DNA from: Desulfobacteraceae bacterium Eth-SRB2
Lineage (GTDB): Bacteria; Desulfobacterota; Desulfobacteria; Desulfobacterales; UBA11574
Length of the DNA: 64,000 nt
Assembly (NCBI GenBank): GCA_004193595.1
Contig: RPGQ01000001.1
Span: forward strand, 1 to 64,000
Direction: 5' to 3'
Shown: positions 27,629 to 37,771 of the stretch, one piece after another
Layout of the letters: each line of letters begins with the position of its first letter
Numbering within the stretch: position 1 is the stretch's first letter
Translations under genes and position numbers: made by a program
The notes under the pieces: generated by a model
Seen by the model: only the letters and a program-made list of their open reading frames with translations
Told to the model about the DNA's origin: nothing
Database searches by the model: none

Positions 27629-28783
27629 ATGAATCGTCGATATATCCGCTGGTTTATTCTATTGTTGGTCATTGCGGCTGCAGGCGTGATCATATGGTAT
27701 CTCACTCGACCGGACCCTGTCCAAGTTTTGGTCAAGCCCGTTGATCGAGGTATCGTGGAACGGACGGTAGCAAATACGCGTGCGGGAACCGTGAAAGCCT
27801 GCCGGCGGGCCAAGCTTTCTCCAAGTATCGGAGGTCAAATTGCAAAACTCCCCATCCGTGAGGGAGACACGGTGAAGAGAGGAAACCTTCTTGTCGAAAT
27901 CTGGAATCAAGATTTGACTGCAGAAGTTAGATTGACGGTCAGCGAAGCCGCGGCTGCACGGGCACGCGCAAGAGCAGCATGTTTGAACGCCGATGTGGCA
28001 CAGCGGGAATCGAATCGTATTGTAAACCTTCGCAAAACAGGAGCAACCTCGGAAGAGAGAGCAGACAAGGCCGTCACCGAGGCCAAAGCCCTGAGGGCGA
28101 ATTGCGAAGCAGCAAAGGCATCCGCCCTTATGAGCGAGGCTCGCATAGGCGTGGCCGAAGCAACCCTGGCTCGCACCCGGCTGATCGCCCCTTTTAATGG
28201 AGTGGTGGCGGAGATCAACGGCGAACTGAGCGAATATGTAACCCCGTCTCCTCTGGGCATCGCAACCCCGCCGGTAGTGGACCTTATTGACAATACGTGC
28301 TTTTATGTCACCGCGCCCATCGATGAGGTGGATGTCCCCAATATTGAACCCGGCATGACCGCCCGGGTGAGCCTGGATGCCTTCGGCGATCGCCGCTTTG
28401 CCGGCAAAATCCGCCGAATTGCTCCCTATGTGCTGGATCGTGAAAAACAGGCCCGCACCGTGGACGTGGAGGTGGAATTCACCATACCGACTGACATCCG
28501 GAAAATGCTGGCAGGTTATAGTGCGGATGTCGAGATAATATTGGATGTTCGGGAGAACACGCTGCGCATCCCCACCGAGGCCGTGCTGGAGGGAAATCGA
28601 GTCTTTGTTTATCTGCCGGATAATAAAGTGATCCGGGAACGCACTTTCAAAAGCGGAATTTCCAATTGGTATTATACCGAGGTCATCTCCGGTCTAAATC
28701 CGGACCAACGGGTGGTGGTCAATGTGGATCGTGCTGGAATAAAAGACGGCGCGAAAGCGGTGTTATCCCAAGAGGCGCCATGA
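27629..28783 (+). CDS. MacA-like efflux periplasmic adaptor
   Basis: 384 aa. N-terminal membrane helix (WFILLLVIAAAGVIIWYL), lipoyl half (LSPSIGGQIAKLPIREGDTV), a long alpha-hairpin rich in Ala/Arg, second lipoyl half (RLIAPFNGVVAEINGEL) and barrel domains. AAGGAG lies 6 nt before the ATG at 27629. It overlaps the ABC ATPase gene by 4 nt (ATGA). With the two permeases it forms a MacAB-type export system. Confidence 0.9.
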   Translation: MNRRYIRWFILLLVIAAAGVIIWYLTRPDPVQVLVKPVDRGIVERTVANTRAGTVKACRRAKLSPSIGGQIAKLPIREGDTVKRGNLLVEIWNQDLTAEVRLTVSEAAAARARARAACLNADVAQRESNRIVNLRKTGATSEERADKAVTEAKALRANCEAAKASALMSEARIGVAEATLARTRLIAPFNGVVAEINGELSEYVTPSPLGIATPPVVDLIDNTCFYVTAPIDEVDVPNIEPGMTARVSLDAFGDRRFAGKIRRIAPYVLDREKQARTVDVEVEFTIPTDIRKMLAGYSADVEIILDVRENTLRIPTEAVLEGNRVFVYLPDNKVIRERTFKSGISNWYYTEVISGLNPDQRVVVNVDRAGIKDGAKAVLSQEAP

Positions 28784-29457
28784 TTCAATTAGCCGATATT
28801 GAGAGAATATTCCAGGTAGGCGACGAAACGGTTCGCGCACTCAGCAACGTAAACCTTACCGTGCATCAAGGGGAATATGTCTCCATCATGGGTCCTTCGG
28901 GATCAGGAAAATCCACCCTGCTCAATGTTATGGGTCTCTTGGACAGACCGGACAAGGGGATCTACAGCCTGGAAGACCTGGACACAACCGAGTTAACCGA
29001 TGACCAGCAGGCATCGGTACGCTGTCACAAAATTGGTTTCGTGTTTCAGTTTTTTCATCTGGTACCCCGTCTTACCTCTGCTGAAAACGTGGAACTGCCC
29101 ATGATCCTTGCCGGCGTTGATCCTGCTGAAAGGAAAACCCGCGTCCAGGCGGCCCTGTCTTCCCTGGGCCTCAGGGACCGCGCAAAACATCGTCCGGATC
29201 AGTTATCCGGCGGACAACGCCAGCGGGTTGCCATTGCTCGCGCCACCATCATGCAGCCGGATATTGTTCTTGCGGATGAGCCCACCGGCAATCTGGACCG
29301 GACCTCGGGGATAGAGGTCATCCAAATACTCGAAGATCTCAACAATAAGGGCATGACTCTGATTATGGTAACCCACGATCCCAATCTGAGTAAGCGGGCT
29401 TCCCGAAAAGTGCAGCTGGTGGACGGAAAGATCTCATCGGATACCGGAGGTTCATGA
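28780..29457 (+). CDS. MacB/LolD-type ABC transporter ATPase
   Basis: 225 aa. Walker A GPSGSGKST, Q-loop FVFQFFHL, signature LSGGQRQRVAIARA, Walker B DIVLADEPTGNLD and H-loop MVTHD are all intact. The start overlaps the adaptor stop. An in-frame start 114 nt upstream would lie wholly inside the adaptor gene and is rejected. It energises one or both downstream FtsX-type permeases. Confidence 0.95.
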   Translation: MIQLADIERIFQVGDETVRALSNVNLTVHQGEYVSIMGPSGSGKSTLLNVMGLLDRPDKGIYSLEDLDTTELTDDQQASVRCHKIGFVFQFFHLVPRLTSAENVELPMILAGVDPAERKTRVQAALSSLGLRDRAKHRPDQLSGGQRQRVAIARATIMQPDIVLADEPTGNLDRTSGIEVIQILEDLNNKGMTLIMVTHDPNLSKRASRKVQLVDGKISSDTGGS

Positions 29458-29461
29458 GAAA

Positions 29462-30667
29462 ATGAAACCTGGGGATGTCATTCAATTCAGTACCAGAGCG
29501 CTGTGGGGCTATCCGACCCGGACGCTTTTAATGATTCTTGCCATGGCCATCGGTGTGGCATCGGTCATTCTGCTCACCGCCTTGGGAGAAGGCGCTCGCC
29601 GATTTGTAACCAATGAATTTACCTCTCTGGGAACCTACCTTTTAATCGTATTGCCGGGCCGGTCTGAAACAACGGGCGGCCCTCCCCCGCTGCTGGGTGA
29701 AACCCCCCGAGACCTTACCCTGGAAGACGCCCTGTCCCTCACCCGAAGTTCCGCCATCCGACGTATGGCGCCGATTACGGTGGGATCCGCCCCGGTCTCC
29801 TGGAAGCATCGAGACCGGGAGGTCAGCATTCTCGGCTCCACTGCCGATCTTTTTGAAATTCGCCATCTTTCAATGGCCCAGGGCAGGTTCATCCCTGCCG
29901 GTGACCCCACAAGGGGCTTGGCGGTCTGCGTCATGGGATACAAGGTCAAAACAGAACTCTTTGGGAACCAATCCCCCCTAGGCGGATGGGTTCGCATCGG
30001 CGACCGCCGCTTTCGGGTCATCGGAGTGCTGGCCAAAAAAGGTCAATCTTTGGGACTGGACATGGGGGATGTGGTGGTTGTTCCCGTGGCCTCTGCCCAG
30101 GCCCTGTTCAATACCTCTGCGCTGTTCAGAATCCTGGTGCAGGCCAACGGCCGCGATGCCGTTCCCAAGGCCAAGAAAGCCATATTGAGCACCATCCGCC
30201 AACGGCATGAAGGCGAAGACGACGTCACCGTCATAACTCAGGACGCTCTTCTTTCCACTTTTGATCGGATTCTCGTGGCCATGACCCTGAGTGTTGCGGG
30301 CATCGCCGCCATCAGCCTGTCGGTTGCCGGTATTCTGATCATGAACGTTATGCTGATCGCTGTTTCACAGCGCACCTCAGAAATCGGACTGCTCAAGGCC
30401 CTCGGCGCCCCGGGCGCCCATATCCTTGGACTTTTTCTGGCCGAATCCGCCATTCTCTCACTCATCGGTGCCGGTTTCGGGCTCATTCTGGCATTTTTAG
30501 GGAACTGGGGTCTCGCGCACGCTTTCCCCAGTTTTCCGATCACGGCTCCCATTTGGGCCCTGGGGGCGGCTGTCTTGGTTGCACTTCTCACGGGTCTGGT
30601 ATTCGGAGTACTGCCCGCACGACGGGCGGCAAGACTCGACCCGGTGCAAGCATTGTCTCGCAGATAA
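29462..30667 (+). CDS. FtsX/MacB-type ABC permease 1
   Basis: 401 aa with the MacB architecture: TM1 (LLMILAMAIGVASVILLTAL), a ~200-aa periplasmic MacB_PCD domain (ILGSTADLFEIRHL; RRFRVIGVLAKKG), and three C-terminal helices with SQRTSEIGLLKALGAPGAHI and the PARRAARLDPVQAL ending. Four nt after the ATPase gene. Paralogous to the next permease; the pair may form a heterodimer. Confidence 0.93.
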   Translation: MKPGDVIQFSTRALWGYPTRTLLMILAMAIGVASVILLTALGEGARRFVTNEFTSLGTYLLIVLPGRSETTGGPPPLLGETPRDLTLEDALSLTRSSAIRRMAPITVGSAPVSWKHRDREVSILGSTADLFEIRHLSMAQGRFIPAGDPTRGLAVCVMGYKVKTELFGNQSPLGGWVRIGDRRFRVIGVLAKKGQSLGLDMGDVVVVPVASAQALFNTSALFRILVQANGRDAVPKAKKAILSTIRQRHEGEDDVTVITQDALLSTFDRILVAMTLSVAGIAAISLSVAGILIMNVMLIAVSQRTSEIGLLKALGAPGAHILGLFLAESAILSLIGAGFGLILAFLGNWGLAHAFPSFPITAPIWALGAAVLVALLTGLVFGVLPARRAARLDPVQALSRR

Positions 30668-30724
30668 ATGTAACCTAAACAAAGCGTTTCAAATTGTGAC
30701 ACAATATTACAAAGATCAGAACTT

Positions 30725-30918
30725 AGGGGCTTCGCCCCATTTGGAATAATGGAATCATGGAGTAATGGAATAATGGGTTTGAAGGAATTTTTCACAATTA
30801 AACTGGGTTAGTTCAGCCCTTGCCCCCAATATTCCAGCATTCCAATATTCCATTCTTCCATTCCCATGGCATAAACAGGTTGGTGCTAAAAAAAACGTTG
30901 TGGAATTTCCGAGACGTT
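30725..30918. repeat. TGGAATnn octamer element, copy B (reverse orientation)
   Basis: Starts with the AGGGGCTTCGCCCC hairpin, has TGGAATAATGGAATCATGG and CCAATATTCCAGCATTCC arms, and ends GGAATTTCCGAGACGTT. It lies between the two permease genes of one operon, with the GAGACGT end 20 bp before the second permease start. Confidence 0.8.
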
Positions 30919-30937
30919 AACTTAAATAGGTTCCCTT

Positions 30938-32137
30938 ATGTTAATCAAAGACTCCGCAAAGCTGGCCATAGCCACTTTATCCGGCCAAAGGATGCGCAGT
31001 TTTCTCACCGCTCTGGGCATTGCCGTGGGGATCGCTTCAGTGGTGCTCCTCACTTCCATCGGTGAAGGCATCCACAAATTCGTTCTCTCGGAGTTCACCC
31101 AGTTCGGTACCAACCTTATCGCGGTCTCCCCCGGTAAAACCACGACTGCCGGCATGTCAGGGGCCATTATCAGCAATGTTCGACCGTTAAGCATTGATGA
31201 CGCCCTGGCCCTGGCACGAACTTCCAAAATCCTCGGCATGGTTCCCTTTGTCCAGGGAAACGCACGCGTGGAATTCGGAAAACGCAGCAGGAGAACTTAC
31301 GTCTTCGGCGTGGGTTCTCAGGTGCCCACGGTGTGGCAAATGAAGGTGTCCATGGGCCGTTTCCTCCCGGATGACGATCCCCGCACGGCCCGCGCCTTTG
31401 CCGTGCTGGGCAGCACGGTAAAAGATGAGCTTCTCGGCTCAATAAATCCCCTGGGCCGGCGTATCCGCATCGGCGGAGAGCGCTACCGGGTCATCGGCGT
31501 TATGGAATCCAAAGGTCAGATGCTCGGGTTCGACTTAGATGACGCCGTTTATATCCCCACCCAAAGAGCCCTGGCCATGTTCGACCGGGAAAGTCTGATG
31601 GAAATTGATATGATCTATGGCGGCGACAGCAACGTGGATGAGATTGTTAAAAATGTCAAAGCGCTGCTCATGGATCGGCACGGCGCAGAAGACTTCACCA
31701 TTACTACCCAGGAACAGATGCTGGATGTCCTGGGATCCGTACTCAACATACTTACCCTGGCAGTGGGCGCTTTGGGCGGAATTTCACTTCTGGTTGGAGG
31801 TGTGGGAATTCTCACGATCATGACCATTAGTGTAACTGAAAGAAGGGCTGAGATCGGGCTGCTTCGCGCCATCGGCGCGGGCCGAGGGCAGATCCTTTCT
31901 CTTTTCATCAGCGAGGCCGTTGTGCTGTCGAGCATCGGCGGTTTTGCCGGCCTGATGATGGGCACCGGGGGGGCATGGCTTCTGGGAATGATCGTGCCTG
32001 CCCTTCCCACCCACACCCCGTGGCTGTATGTGGTTCTGGCTGAAATCCTGGCAGCGCTTATCGGTTTACTGGCCGGGGTTTTGCCCGCCCACCGGGCGGC
32101 GAACCTGGATCCCATCGAGGCATTGAGGGCGGAATAG
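30938..32137 (+). CDS. FtsX/MacB-type ABC permease 2
   Basis: 399 aa, same layout as the preceding permease: TM1 near GIAVGIASVVLLTSIGEG, MacB_PCD periplasmic domain (YVFGVGSQVPTVWQMKVSMG; YRVIGVMESKGQMLGFDLDD), C-terminal helices with ERRAEIGLLRAIGAGRGQIL and AHRAANLDPIEALRAE. Ribosome binding is weak here, and an octamer element separates it from the rest of the operon. Confidence 0.93.
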   Translation: MLIKDSAKLAIATLSGQRMRSFLTALGIAVGIASVVLLTSIGEGIHKFVLSEFTQFGTNLIAVSPGKTTTAGMSGAIISNVRPLSIDDALALARTSKILGMVPFVQGNARVEFGKRSRRTYVFGVGSQVPTVWQMKVSMGRFLPDDDPRTARAFAVLGSTVKDELLGSINPLGRRIRIGGERYRVIGVMESKGQMLGFDLDDAVYIPTQRALAMFDRESLMEIDMIYGGDSNVDEIVKNVKALLMDRHGAEDFTITTQEQMLDVLGSVLNILTLAVGALGGISLLVGGVGILTIMTISVTERRAEIGLLRAIGAGRGQILSLFISEAVVLSSIGGFAGLMMGTGGAWLLGMIVPALPTHTPWLYVVLAEILAALIGLLAGVLPAHRAANLDPIEALRAE

Positions 32138-32589
32138 CTGAGAATCATAGCATGGGTCGCAGGAGGCGCTCAAAATACGCTGATGTTGCTGGATCCTCTT
32201 CAGGTTATTGATTGTTATTACCTTCACGTTGGAGCACGAAAATGGATGCCGCTGCCGGTGGATTCGTCAACAATGCATTATGAATAACTATTGCAATTCC
32301 TGATTGATTTCGGAGTTAAAATTTACCAGCACAAGTTTCACCGGCCATGGATTTTTAGGACAAGTGATGTGAAAAACAGCTTAGCCCTGATGAACCAGCG
32401 GTAAATTCAATGGACCGATTTCCATTCCCGAATCCGGCACGAAGACACCCACTTCCTGCCCCCCAAACGGATCAGCGATTTCACCAATTTTTGAATTTTA
32501 TTTTTATTAACTTTGCCGCCCAAGGGCAACCCCCTCCGAAAAAGGATTTGCCCTGCAAAAGACAATAAAAAATTCTACGCTTAAATTAT
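32138..32589. other. Intergenic stretch, no gene seen
   Basis: 450 bp between convergent genes. A short minus-strand open stretch (KIGEIADPFGGQEVGVFVPD around 32430-32490) looks protein-like but has no start and I do not recognise it; it may be a gene remnant. Confidence 0.35.
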
Positions 32590-32853
32590 TTATTTGAGAT
32601 TTTTTCCCGGCTTAAACGTAACCGTATTTTTGCCCTTGATCTTGATCTTTTCACCTGTCTGTGGATTACGTCCCATTCGGGTTTTTCGATAAACCTTCTT
32701 GAATGTCCCAAAACCTACTAAAGTAACCTTGCTGTTTTTTTTCTTCAGACCTGTTGTAACACCGTCAAGAAATGATTCCAATGACGCTTTGGCAACAACC
32801 TTTGTAACTCCTGCATCTTTAGCCATCTTTTCAACCAATTCAGCTTTTGTCAT
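32590..32853 (-). CDS. HU-family DNA-binding protein
   Basis: 87 aa. MTKAELVEKMAKDAGVTKVV, FLDGVTTGLKKKNSKVTLVG, FGTFKKVYRKTRMGRNPQTG and KIKGKNTVTFKPGKNLK follow the HU/IHF fold, with the conserved GRNPxTG beta-arm that enters the minor groove. Nucleoid architecture. Single gene. Confidence 0.95.
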   Translation of the reverse strand: MTKAELVEKMAKDAGVTKVVAKASLESFLDGVTTGLKKKNSKVTLVGFGTFKKVYRKTRMGRNPQTGEKIKIKGKNTVTFKPGKNLK

Positions 32854-33362
32854 CCGCGTCCCCCCCTTTGTTTGTTGTTAATTCATGCCTGATATACCTT
32901 GCTTTCTTTATAAAATGCATAAACAAAATCAGAAAGTCAATATGTAAAAGCTTTTTTTTCAGGATTTTTAAAAAGAACTTATTAAAAACATGCTTTCCTC
33001 TATCAGTATTTGAAAAAATAATGTCGAAGATACAGAGTAGTGGACCTTCGTGACATATTGATATTCCTGGTGCTTTAGGGATGTCTATAACCTCAAACGA
33101 ACCAAAGTCGAGGATGCCCCATATCTGCATTATTAAGAGCGAAGTCCCTCTGATAAAGCGGTATAAACCTCCGTCGTCACCTGCGATCCCTTATTAGCAA
33201 AGGGAATAGGGCCCCTTGATTTTCGCTCATTTTTGGTTTACTTTTTTTTGGATTTCGGCCATAATATTTCAATCTTATAGGATACCCCTTCTGTTTGAAG
33301 ATGGTTGAGTAACTACTATCTTACAGAATTGATAAACGCATTTTATTTTTGAGGGAAAAAAT
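32854..33362. other. Intergenic stretch between divergent genes
   Basis: About 500 bp, AT-rich, expected to contain the hu and CoA-disulfide reductase promoters. No gene or known repeat seen. Confidence 0.4.
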
Positions 33363-35021
33363 ATGGGTATAAAATTGATTATAGTCGGCGGAGTTGCCGG
33401 AGGCGCTACGGCAGCGGCTCGGGCCAGAAGAGTGAGCGAAGATGCTGAAATTCTCATTTTTGAGCGGGGAGAATATATCTCCTTTGCCAACTGCGGACTT
33501 CCCTATTACATCGGAAATGTTATCGAAAAACGCGAAGACCTTCTTTTGGCCACGCCCGAGGAATTTAAAGGGCGTTATAACATCGATGTTCGGATCTTCT
33601 CCGAAGTAGTGGGTATCAATGCCACAAAAAAAGCGGTACAGATAAAACATACCACCACGGGGAAAACATACTGGGAAAATTATGACAAGCTTATTTTATC
33701 TCCCGGGGCCGAACCCATCAAGCCGCCTCTGGAGGGCATTGAACTGGAAAATATTTTTCACCTTCGAAACGTACCCGATTCGGATCGAATCAAAAAAATT
33801 GTGGATGAGCGCAATCCCCGATGCGCGGTTGCGGTGGGCGGCGGCTTTATCGGCCTGGAGATGGCCGAAAACCTGACAGAGCGAGGCGTTAAAACCACAA
33901 TCGTGGAGATGCTCGATCAGGTGATGCCAACCCTGGACTATGAGATGGCGGCCCTGCTTCATGAACATCTTGAAGCCAAAAACGTGGAACTGGAGCTTGA
34001 AAACGGCGTAAAATCATTTTCAAAAACGGGTAACCGGATTTTAGTCTCCACGCAGAAAGGACGCAACATTGAATGTGACATGGTGCTGCTTTCCGTAGGG
34101 ATCAGACCCGAAAATAAACTGGCAAAACAGGCTGATCTGAAAATAGGCCCTACGGGCGGCATTGCGGTTGATGACACCATGAGGACTTCGGATCCCAACA
34201 TCTATGCCGTGGGAGATGCGGTGGAGGTCAGAGATCTGGTCACGGGCTTTCCCACACTCACCGCCCTGGCAGGACCTGCCAATAAACAGGCGCGGATTGC
34301 CGCAGACAATGCTTTGGGCAGAAAGTCGATCTTTACCGGAACGCTGGGGAGTTCGGTGGTAAAAGTGTTCGATATGGTCGCGGCATCTACCGGCGCCAAC
34401 GAAAAATTTTTAAAAAAGCACGACATTCCCTATCTTGTTTCCTACACCCATTCCGGCTCCCACGCCGGCTATTATCCGGGCGCTACCAAAACATCGATCA
34501 AAATTCTTTTTTCCCCGGGAACCGGTAAAGTGATAGGGGCTCAAATCGTAGGCAAAAAGGGTGTAGACAAAAGAATCGATGTACTTGCCACCGCCATTCG
34601 GGCGGAAATGACCGTCTACGACCTGCAAGAACTGGAACTGGCTTATGCACCGCCGTATTCATCGGCAAAAGACCCTGTCAACATTTCCGGCTTTGTGGCT
34701 GCCAATATTCTAAAAGGGGATATGGAAATAACCCATTGGAGTGAACTTGACGCGCTTCAAAAAAATGGTGCGATTTTAGTCGATCTTCGCACCAAATCAG
34801 AGCTGAAACATGTGGGAAAGATGCCGGGCGCTTTGCATATTCCTATTGATGAACTGCGAAGCAGACTATCCGAACTCGATAAGCAAAAGACCTATATTAC
34901 CTTTTGTGCCGTGGGCTTTCGGGGGTATATAGGCCACAGAATTCTAGTTCAAAATGGTTTTAAATCCAGAAACCTAAGCGGCGGCTTTATGACTTACACC
35001 ATGGCGAATAAGGGGAAATAG
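33363..35021 (+). CDS. CoA-disulfide reductase-like FAD/NAD(P) oxidoreductase with C-terminal rhodanese domain
   Basis: 552 aa. GGVAGGATAAARARR binds FAD. SFANCGLPYYIG carries the single redox Cys44 of the CoA-disulfide reductase / NADH-dependent persulfide reductase family. VGGGFIGLEMAENLTERG is the NAD(P) site and YAVGDAVEV the second FAD contact. The last ~90 residues form a rhodanese domain with Cys515 in TFCAVGFRGYIG. This fusion (Npsr/CoADR-Rhod) reduces CoA disulfide, CoA persulfide or polysulfide and is typical of sulfur-metabolising anaerobes. GAGGG lies upstream of the ATG. Monocistronic. Confidence 0.92.
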   Translation: MGIKLIIVGGVAGGATAAARARRVSEDAEILIFERGEYISFANCGLPYYIGNVIEKREDLLLATPEEFKGRYNIDVRIFSEVVGINATKKAVQIKHTTTGKTYWENYDKLILSPGAEPIKPPLEGIELENIFHLRNVPDSDRIKKIVDERNPRCAVAVGGGFIGLEMAENLTERGVKTTIVEMLDQVMPTLDYEMAALLHEHLEAKNVELELENGVKSFSKTGNRILVSTQKGRNIECDMVLLSVGIRPENKLAKQADLKIGPTGGIAVDDTMRTSDPNIYAVGDAVEVRDLVTGFPTLTALAGPANKQARIAADNALGRKSIFTGTLGSSVVKVFDMVAASTGANEKFLKKHDIPYLVSYTHSGSHAGYYPGATKTSIKILFSPGTGKVIGAQIVGKKGVDKRIDVLATAIRAEMTVYDLQELELAYAPPYSSAKDPVNISGFVAANILKGDMEITHWSELDALQKNGAILVDLRTKSELKHVGKMPGALHIPIDELRSRLSELDKQKTYITFCAVGFRGYIGHRILVQNGFKSRNLSGGFMTYTMANKGK

Positions 35022-35111
35022 TCGGTCAGCCGGTGTAAATATGCTCTGTTTTTCCAAGCTATGGGCAGAGTATGGGAAAACCTCCTTTATTTTAAATCTC
35101 GGGAACTGAAA

Positions 35112-35237
35112 ATGATATTGGCTGTGGATGTCAATTACCGTGGAGATAAAGCTGTCGCTGCAGGTATCGTGTTTGAGAAATGGTCGGATAAAGAATCGAT
35201 AAGAGAAATGGAAAAAATCGGATACCCACTCTGTTAA
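35112..35237 (+). pseudogene. Endonuclease V-like N-terminal fragment
   Basis: ATG at 35112 opens MILAVDVNYRGDKAVAAGIV followed by FEKWSD and a stop 41 codons in. The start matches the first strands of endonuclease V-like nucleases, including the catalytic Asp of 'AVDV-Y'. The remaining ~130 residues are absent. The ~440-bp gap around it shows no other gene. Confidence 0.4.
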
Positions 35238-35464
35238 AACGAGTTGATCAACTATGCAAGGAAAGAGATACAAAACCTCCTTGTGTATTGCACGCAGACA
35301 GGTCCGTACGATAAGATTCCTCTTACAACCATCCCATATTTGCTGAAGAATTGACGGCGCTTACCTGCCCCCGGTGAACTCTTATTTGTTTTTACTTTTC
35401 ATGTGTAAGCTTTTTTGATATTGAAAATGAAAATTTATCAACAATTCTTTTAACAGGATATCAA

Positions 35465-36412
35465 ATGAATATACTCTTTGCTGCTTCTGAAAATGCATGG
35501 GGGGGCTTTTTAGGCCTGATCCGATCTGAACTTCCTCAGCATCATTTTGAGGCCACCGGACGATTTGAGGTGGACCACTTAAAAGGATTCGATGTTTTAA
35601 TACCCACCATGAGTCCCGTAACTGAAGAGTTGCTTGAAAAAAGTGATCGACTGCGACTCATCCAGCAGTGTGGTTCAGGATTAGAAGGAGTTGATCTTCA
35701 AGCGGCCAGGAAGCGAAATATTTGGGTTGCCAATGTGCCTGCGAATATTTCCGGAAATGCTGATTCTGTGGCGGAGCTGGGTATATACATGATGATTGGA
35801 CTATCCAGAAATATTCGGGGCATGGCCCAAAGTCTGAAAGACGGGAAAATGGGAGAACCCCAGGGAAGAGCCTTGAGCGACCGCACGGTTGGTCTTGTGG
35901 GGCTTGGCGGCATCGGTCAAGCCCTGATTAAAAGGCTTAAAGCCTTTGATGTGCATTTGATCGGAATCAAACGTCATCATATCCCCAACGCCATGAAAGA
36001 ACTGGATTTGGAATGGGTCGGAGGGCCTGAGGATATTAATGAGCTATTGAAAAAATCGGATTTTGTTATTCTATGTCTCCCCTATTCTCCCGAAACCAAG
36101 CACCTGATAAACCCGACTTCCATATCTTTTATGAAACAAAGCGCTTTTTTAATCAACCTCTCCAGGGGGGGATTGGTAGATCGTGAAGTGTTACAAGATG
36201 CCCTCGCCTCCGGCAAAATCGCAGGAGCCGGCTTAGATGTGTTTTGGGAAGAGCCCCCGGATCCCAATGATCCTATTTTCAACTATAATGTATTGGCCAC
36301 TCCTCATATCGGCGGAGCTACAGACGTTTCCATGCGGGGAATTGTCAAGGCAGTAGCAAACAATATTCTCCGGTTGGAAAAAAACAAGGAACCTTTGTAC
36401 GTAAAATATTAA
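35465..36412 (+). CDS. D-isomer-specific 2-hydroxyacid dehydrogenase
   Basis: 315 aa. VGLVGLGGIGQALIKRLKAF is the NAD-binding GxGxxG loop. INLSRGGLVDREVL supplies the substrate Arg, AGLDVFWEEPPDPNDPI the Glu, and LATPHIGGAT the catalytic His. It reduces a 2-keto acid (or oxidises the D-hydroxy acid) with NAD(P)H; the substrate cannot be read from sequence. Stand-alone gene, convergent with the CODH cluster. Confidence 0.9.
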   Translation: MNILFAASENAWGGFLGLIRSELPQHHFEATGRFEVDHLKGFDVLIPTMSPVTEELLEKSDRLRLIQQCGSGLEGVDLQAARKRNIWVANVPANISGNADSVAELGIYMMIGLSRNIRGMAQSLKDGKMGEPQGRALSDRTVGLVGLGGIGQALIKRLKAFDVHLIGIKRHHIPNAMKELDLEWVGGPEDINELLKKSDFVILCLPYSPETKHLINPTSISFMKQSAFLINLSRGGLVDREVLQDALASGKIAGAGLDVFWEEPPDPNDPIFNYNVLATPHIGGATDVSMRGIVKAVANNILRLEKNKEPLYVKY

Positions 36413-36510
36413 GGCAGAACCCGACACTCCATTCTTCCATTGGGATCGCACAAACATGTTGCCATTAAACCTGCACGGATGAACGGGTCAGGCATGTGAG
36501 CTGTTTCAGC

Positions 36511-37770
36511 CTACATTTTTCCGGTCATAACATGCCCGTAATGCAGGGTATGATCCATGATATACCGCTTGATATGCATGACCGGCATTTTCCCCCGGAT
36601 AACATAGCGATACAGCCCCGCATTGGTGATATCCCCGATAAATACGGCCCCCATGAGCCGGGTGCCTTGGGGATTAAAAACCACCTTGCGGTAAGTCGTA
36701 TCCGTGGCATGTCTGTATACCTCGAAATCGCGGTCTTTTGTGTGAACCACGCCCATTGAAACAAACGGTTCTTCGGCCACCTGGGTTGCGTTCAAGATGC
36801 CTAAGGTGCCGGAATAGGCTGTTTTTACACCCGCCATGTTCCGCCCGGCACACCGTCCCATTTCAACGGCATTTGTCCAGAGGGCCGTCATAATCCTGTC
36901 TCCCGAACCCGGCTTGAAGGTTACGGCAACATCACCGGCGGCAAATGCATCCGGGGCACTGCACGCCGTATACCGGTCCGTAACAATTCCCCCGTCGATC
37001 CACACATTGGTTCCGTTGAGAAACTCAACATTGGGACGCACCCCTTTTCCGATGCACACCATCCGGCAGGACATTTCACCCCCGTGGTCAAGGGCAACCC
37101 CGGTGACACCGGTATGCTCTGAAATGATATGGGTTGCAGCGCAACCTGTTTTGATTTTAAGACCGGCTGTGTCCATGGCCTTACGAATCAGGAACGCATC
37201 TTCTGGTTCCATGAGCTGTGAAAGCACCTCGGGGGAGTAGACAACCAGCGTAACCTTCAAACCTCTCTCAAGAAGGGCGAAGGCAGCCTTTAGGTTTAAA
37301 AGACCGCCCCCAAGCATCACCGCATGATCCGACGTTTTCACTCTTTTGGCCATGTTTCTGGCATGGGCCAGTGTTCTTAAGGCAAAAACGCCCTTTGTAT
37401 CCGTGCCTTTGATTTCCGGCGGAATATACGGTCGGCTTCCCGTGGCAAAGAGTATTTTTTCATAGGCCAGAACGCCGCTTCCCTGGACAGAGACGGTTTT
37501 TTCGGCGGTGTTAACCGATTCCACTCTGGCCTCGGTCCGTACGAAAATATCCCGGCCGGTATAGGGACCGCAGCCGGACAGGACCATATCTTCCGCACGC
37601 TTTTTTCCGGACACCACAAAGGGAATCAGGGGTCGGAAATAGGGCGTGTCCGGTTCCTCCGAAAGCACCGTAACAGAGCCCTGCCGATCATGCAGACGGA
37701 TGGTATGGGCGGCGGCCATGCCCGCGGCACTTGCCCCCACGATAATGTATTTACTTTTTTCTTCCGTCAC
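36511..37770 (-). CDS. FAD/NAD(P)-dependent oxidoreductase of the CODH cluster (FNOR)
   Basis: 419 aa from the GTG at 37770. YIIVGASAAGMAAAHTIRLH (FAD), ILFATGSRPYIPP, HAVMLGGGLLNLKAAFALLE (NAD) and DAFAAGDVAV form a two-dinucleotide-domain reductase of the NADH:rubredoxin/ferredoxin type. GGGG precedes the GTG, which lies 1 nt after the ferredoxin stop, showing translational coupling; a far upstream start would run inside the ferredoxin gene. The order cooS - cooF - FNOR is a known CODH arrangement. The likely role is to pass electrons from CO oxidation through the ferredoxin to NAD(P)+. Confidence 0.9.
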   Translation of the reverse strand: MTEEKSKYIIVGASAAGMAAAHTIRLHDRQGSVTVLSEEPDTPYFRPLIPFVVSGKKRAEDMVLSGCGPYTGRDIFVRTEARVESVNTAEKTVSVQGSGVLAYEKILFATGSRPYIPPEIKGTDTKGVFALRTLAHARNMAKRVKTSDHAVMLGGGLLNLKAAFALLERGLKVTLVVYSPEVLSQLMEPEDAFLIRKAMDTAGLKIKTGCAATHIISEHTGVTGVALDHGGEMSCRMVCIGKGVRPNVEFLNGTNVWIDGGIVTDRYTACSAPDAFAAGDVAVTFKPGSGDRIMTALWTNAVEMGRCAGRNMAGVKTAYSGTLGILNATQVAEEPFVSMGVVHTKDRDFEVYRHATDTTYRKVVFNPQGTRLMGAVFIGDITNAGLYRYVIRGKMPVMHIKRYIMDHTLHYGHVMTGKM

Positions 37771-37771
37771 A

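Noticed and set aside
28666..28779. Upstream extension of the ABC ATPase
   Set aside because: Lies inside the adaptor gene in another frame; the ATGA overlap at 28780 is the usual coupling and gives the normal family N-terminus.
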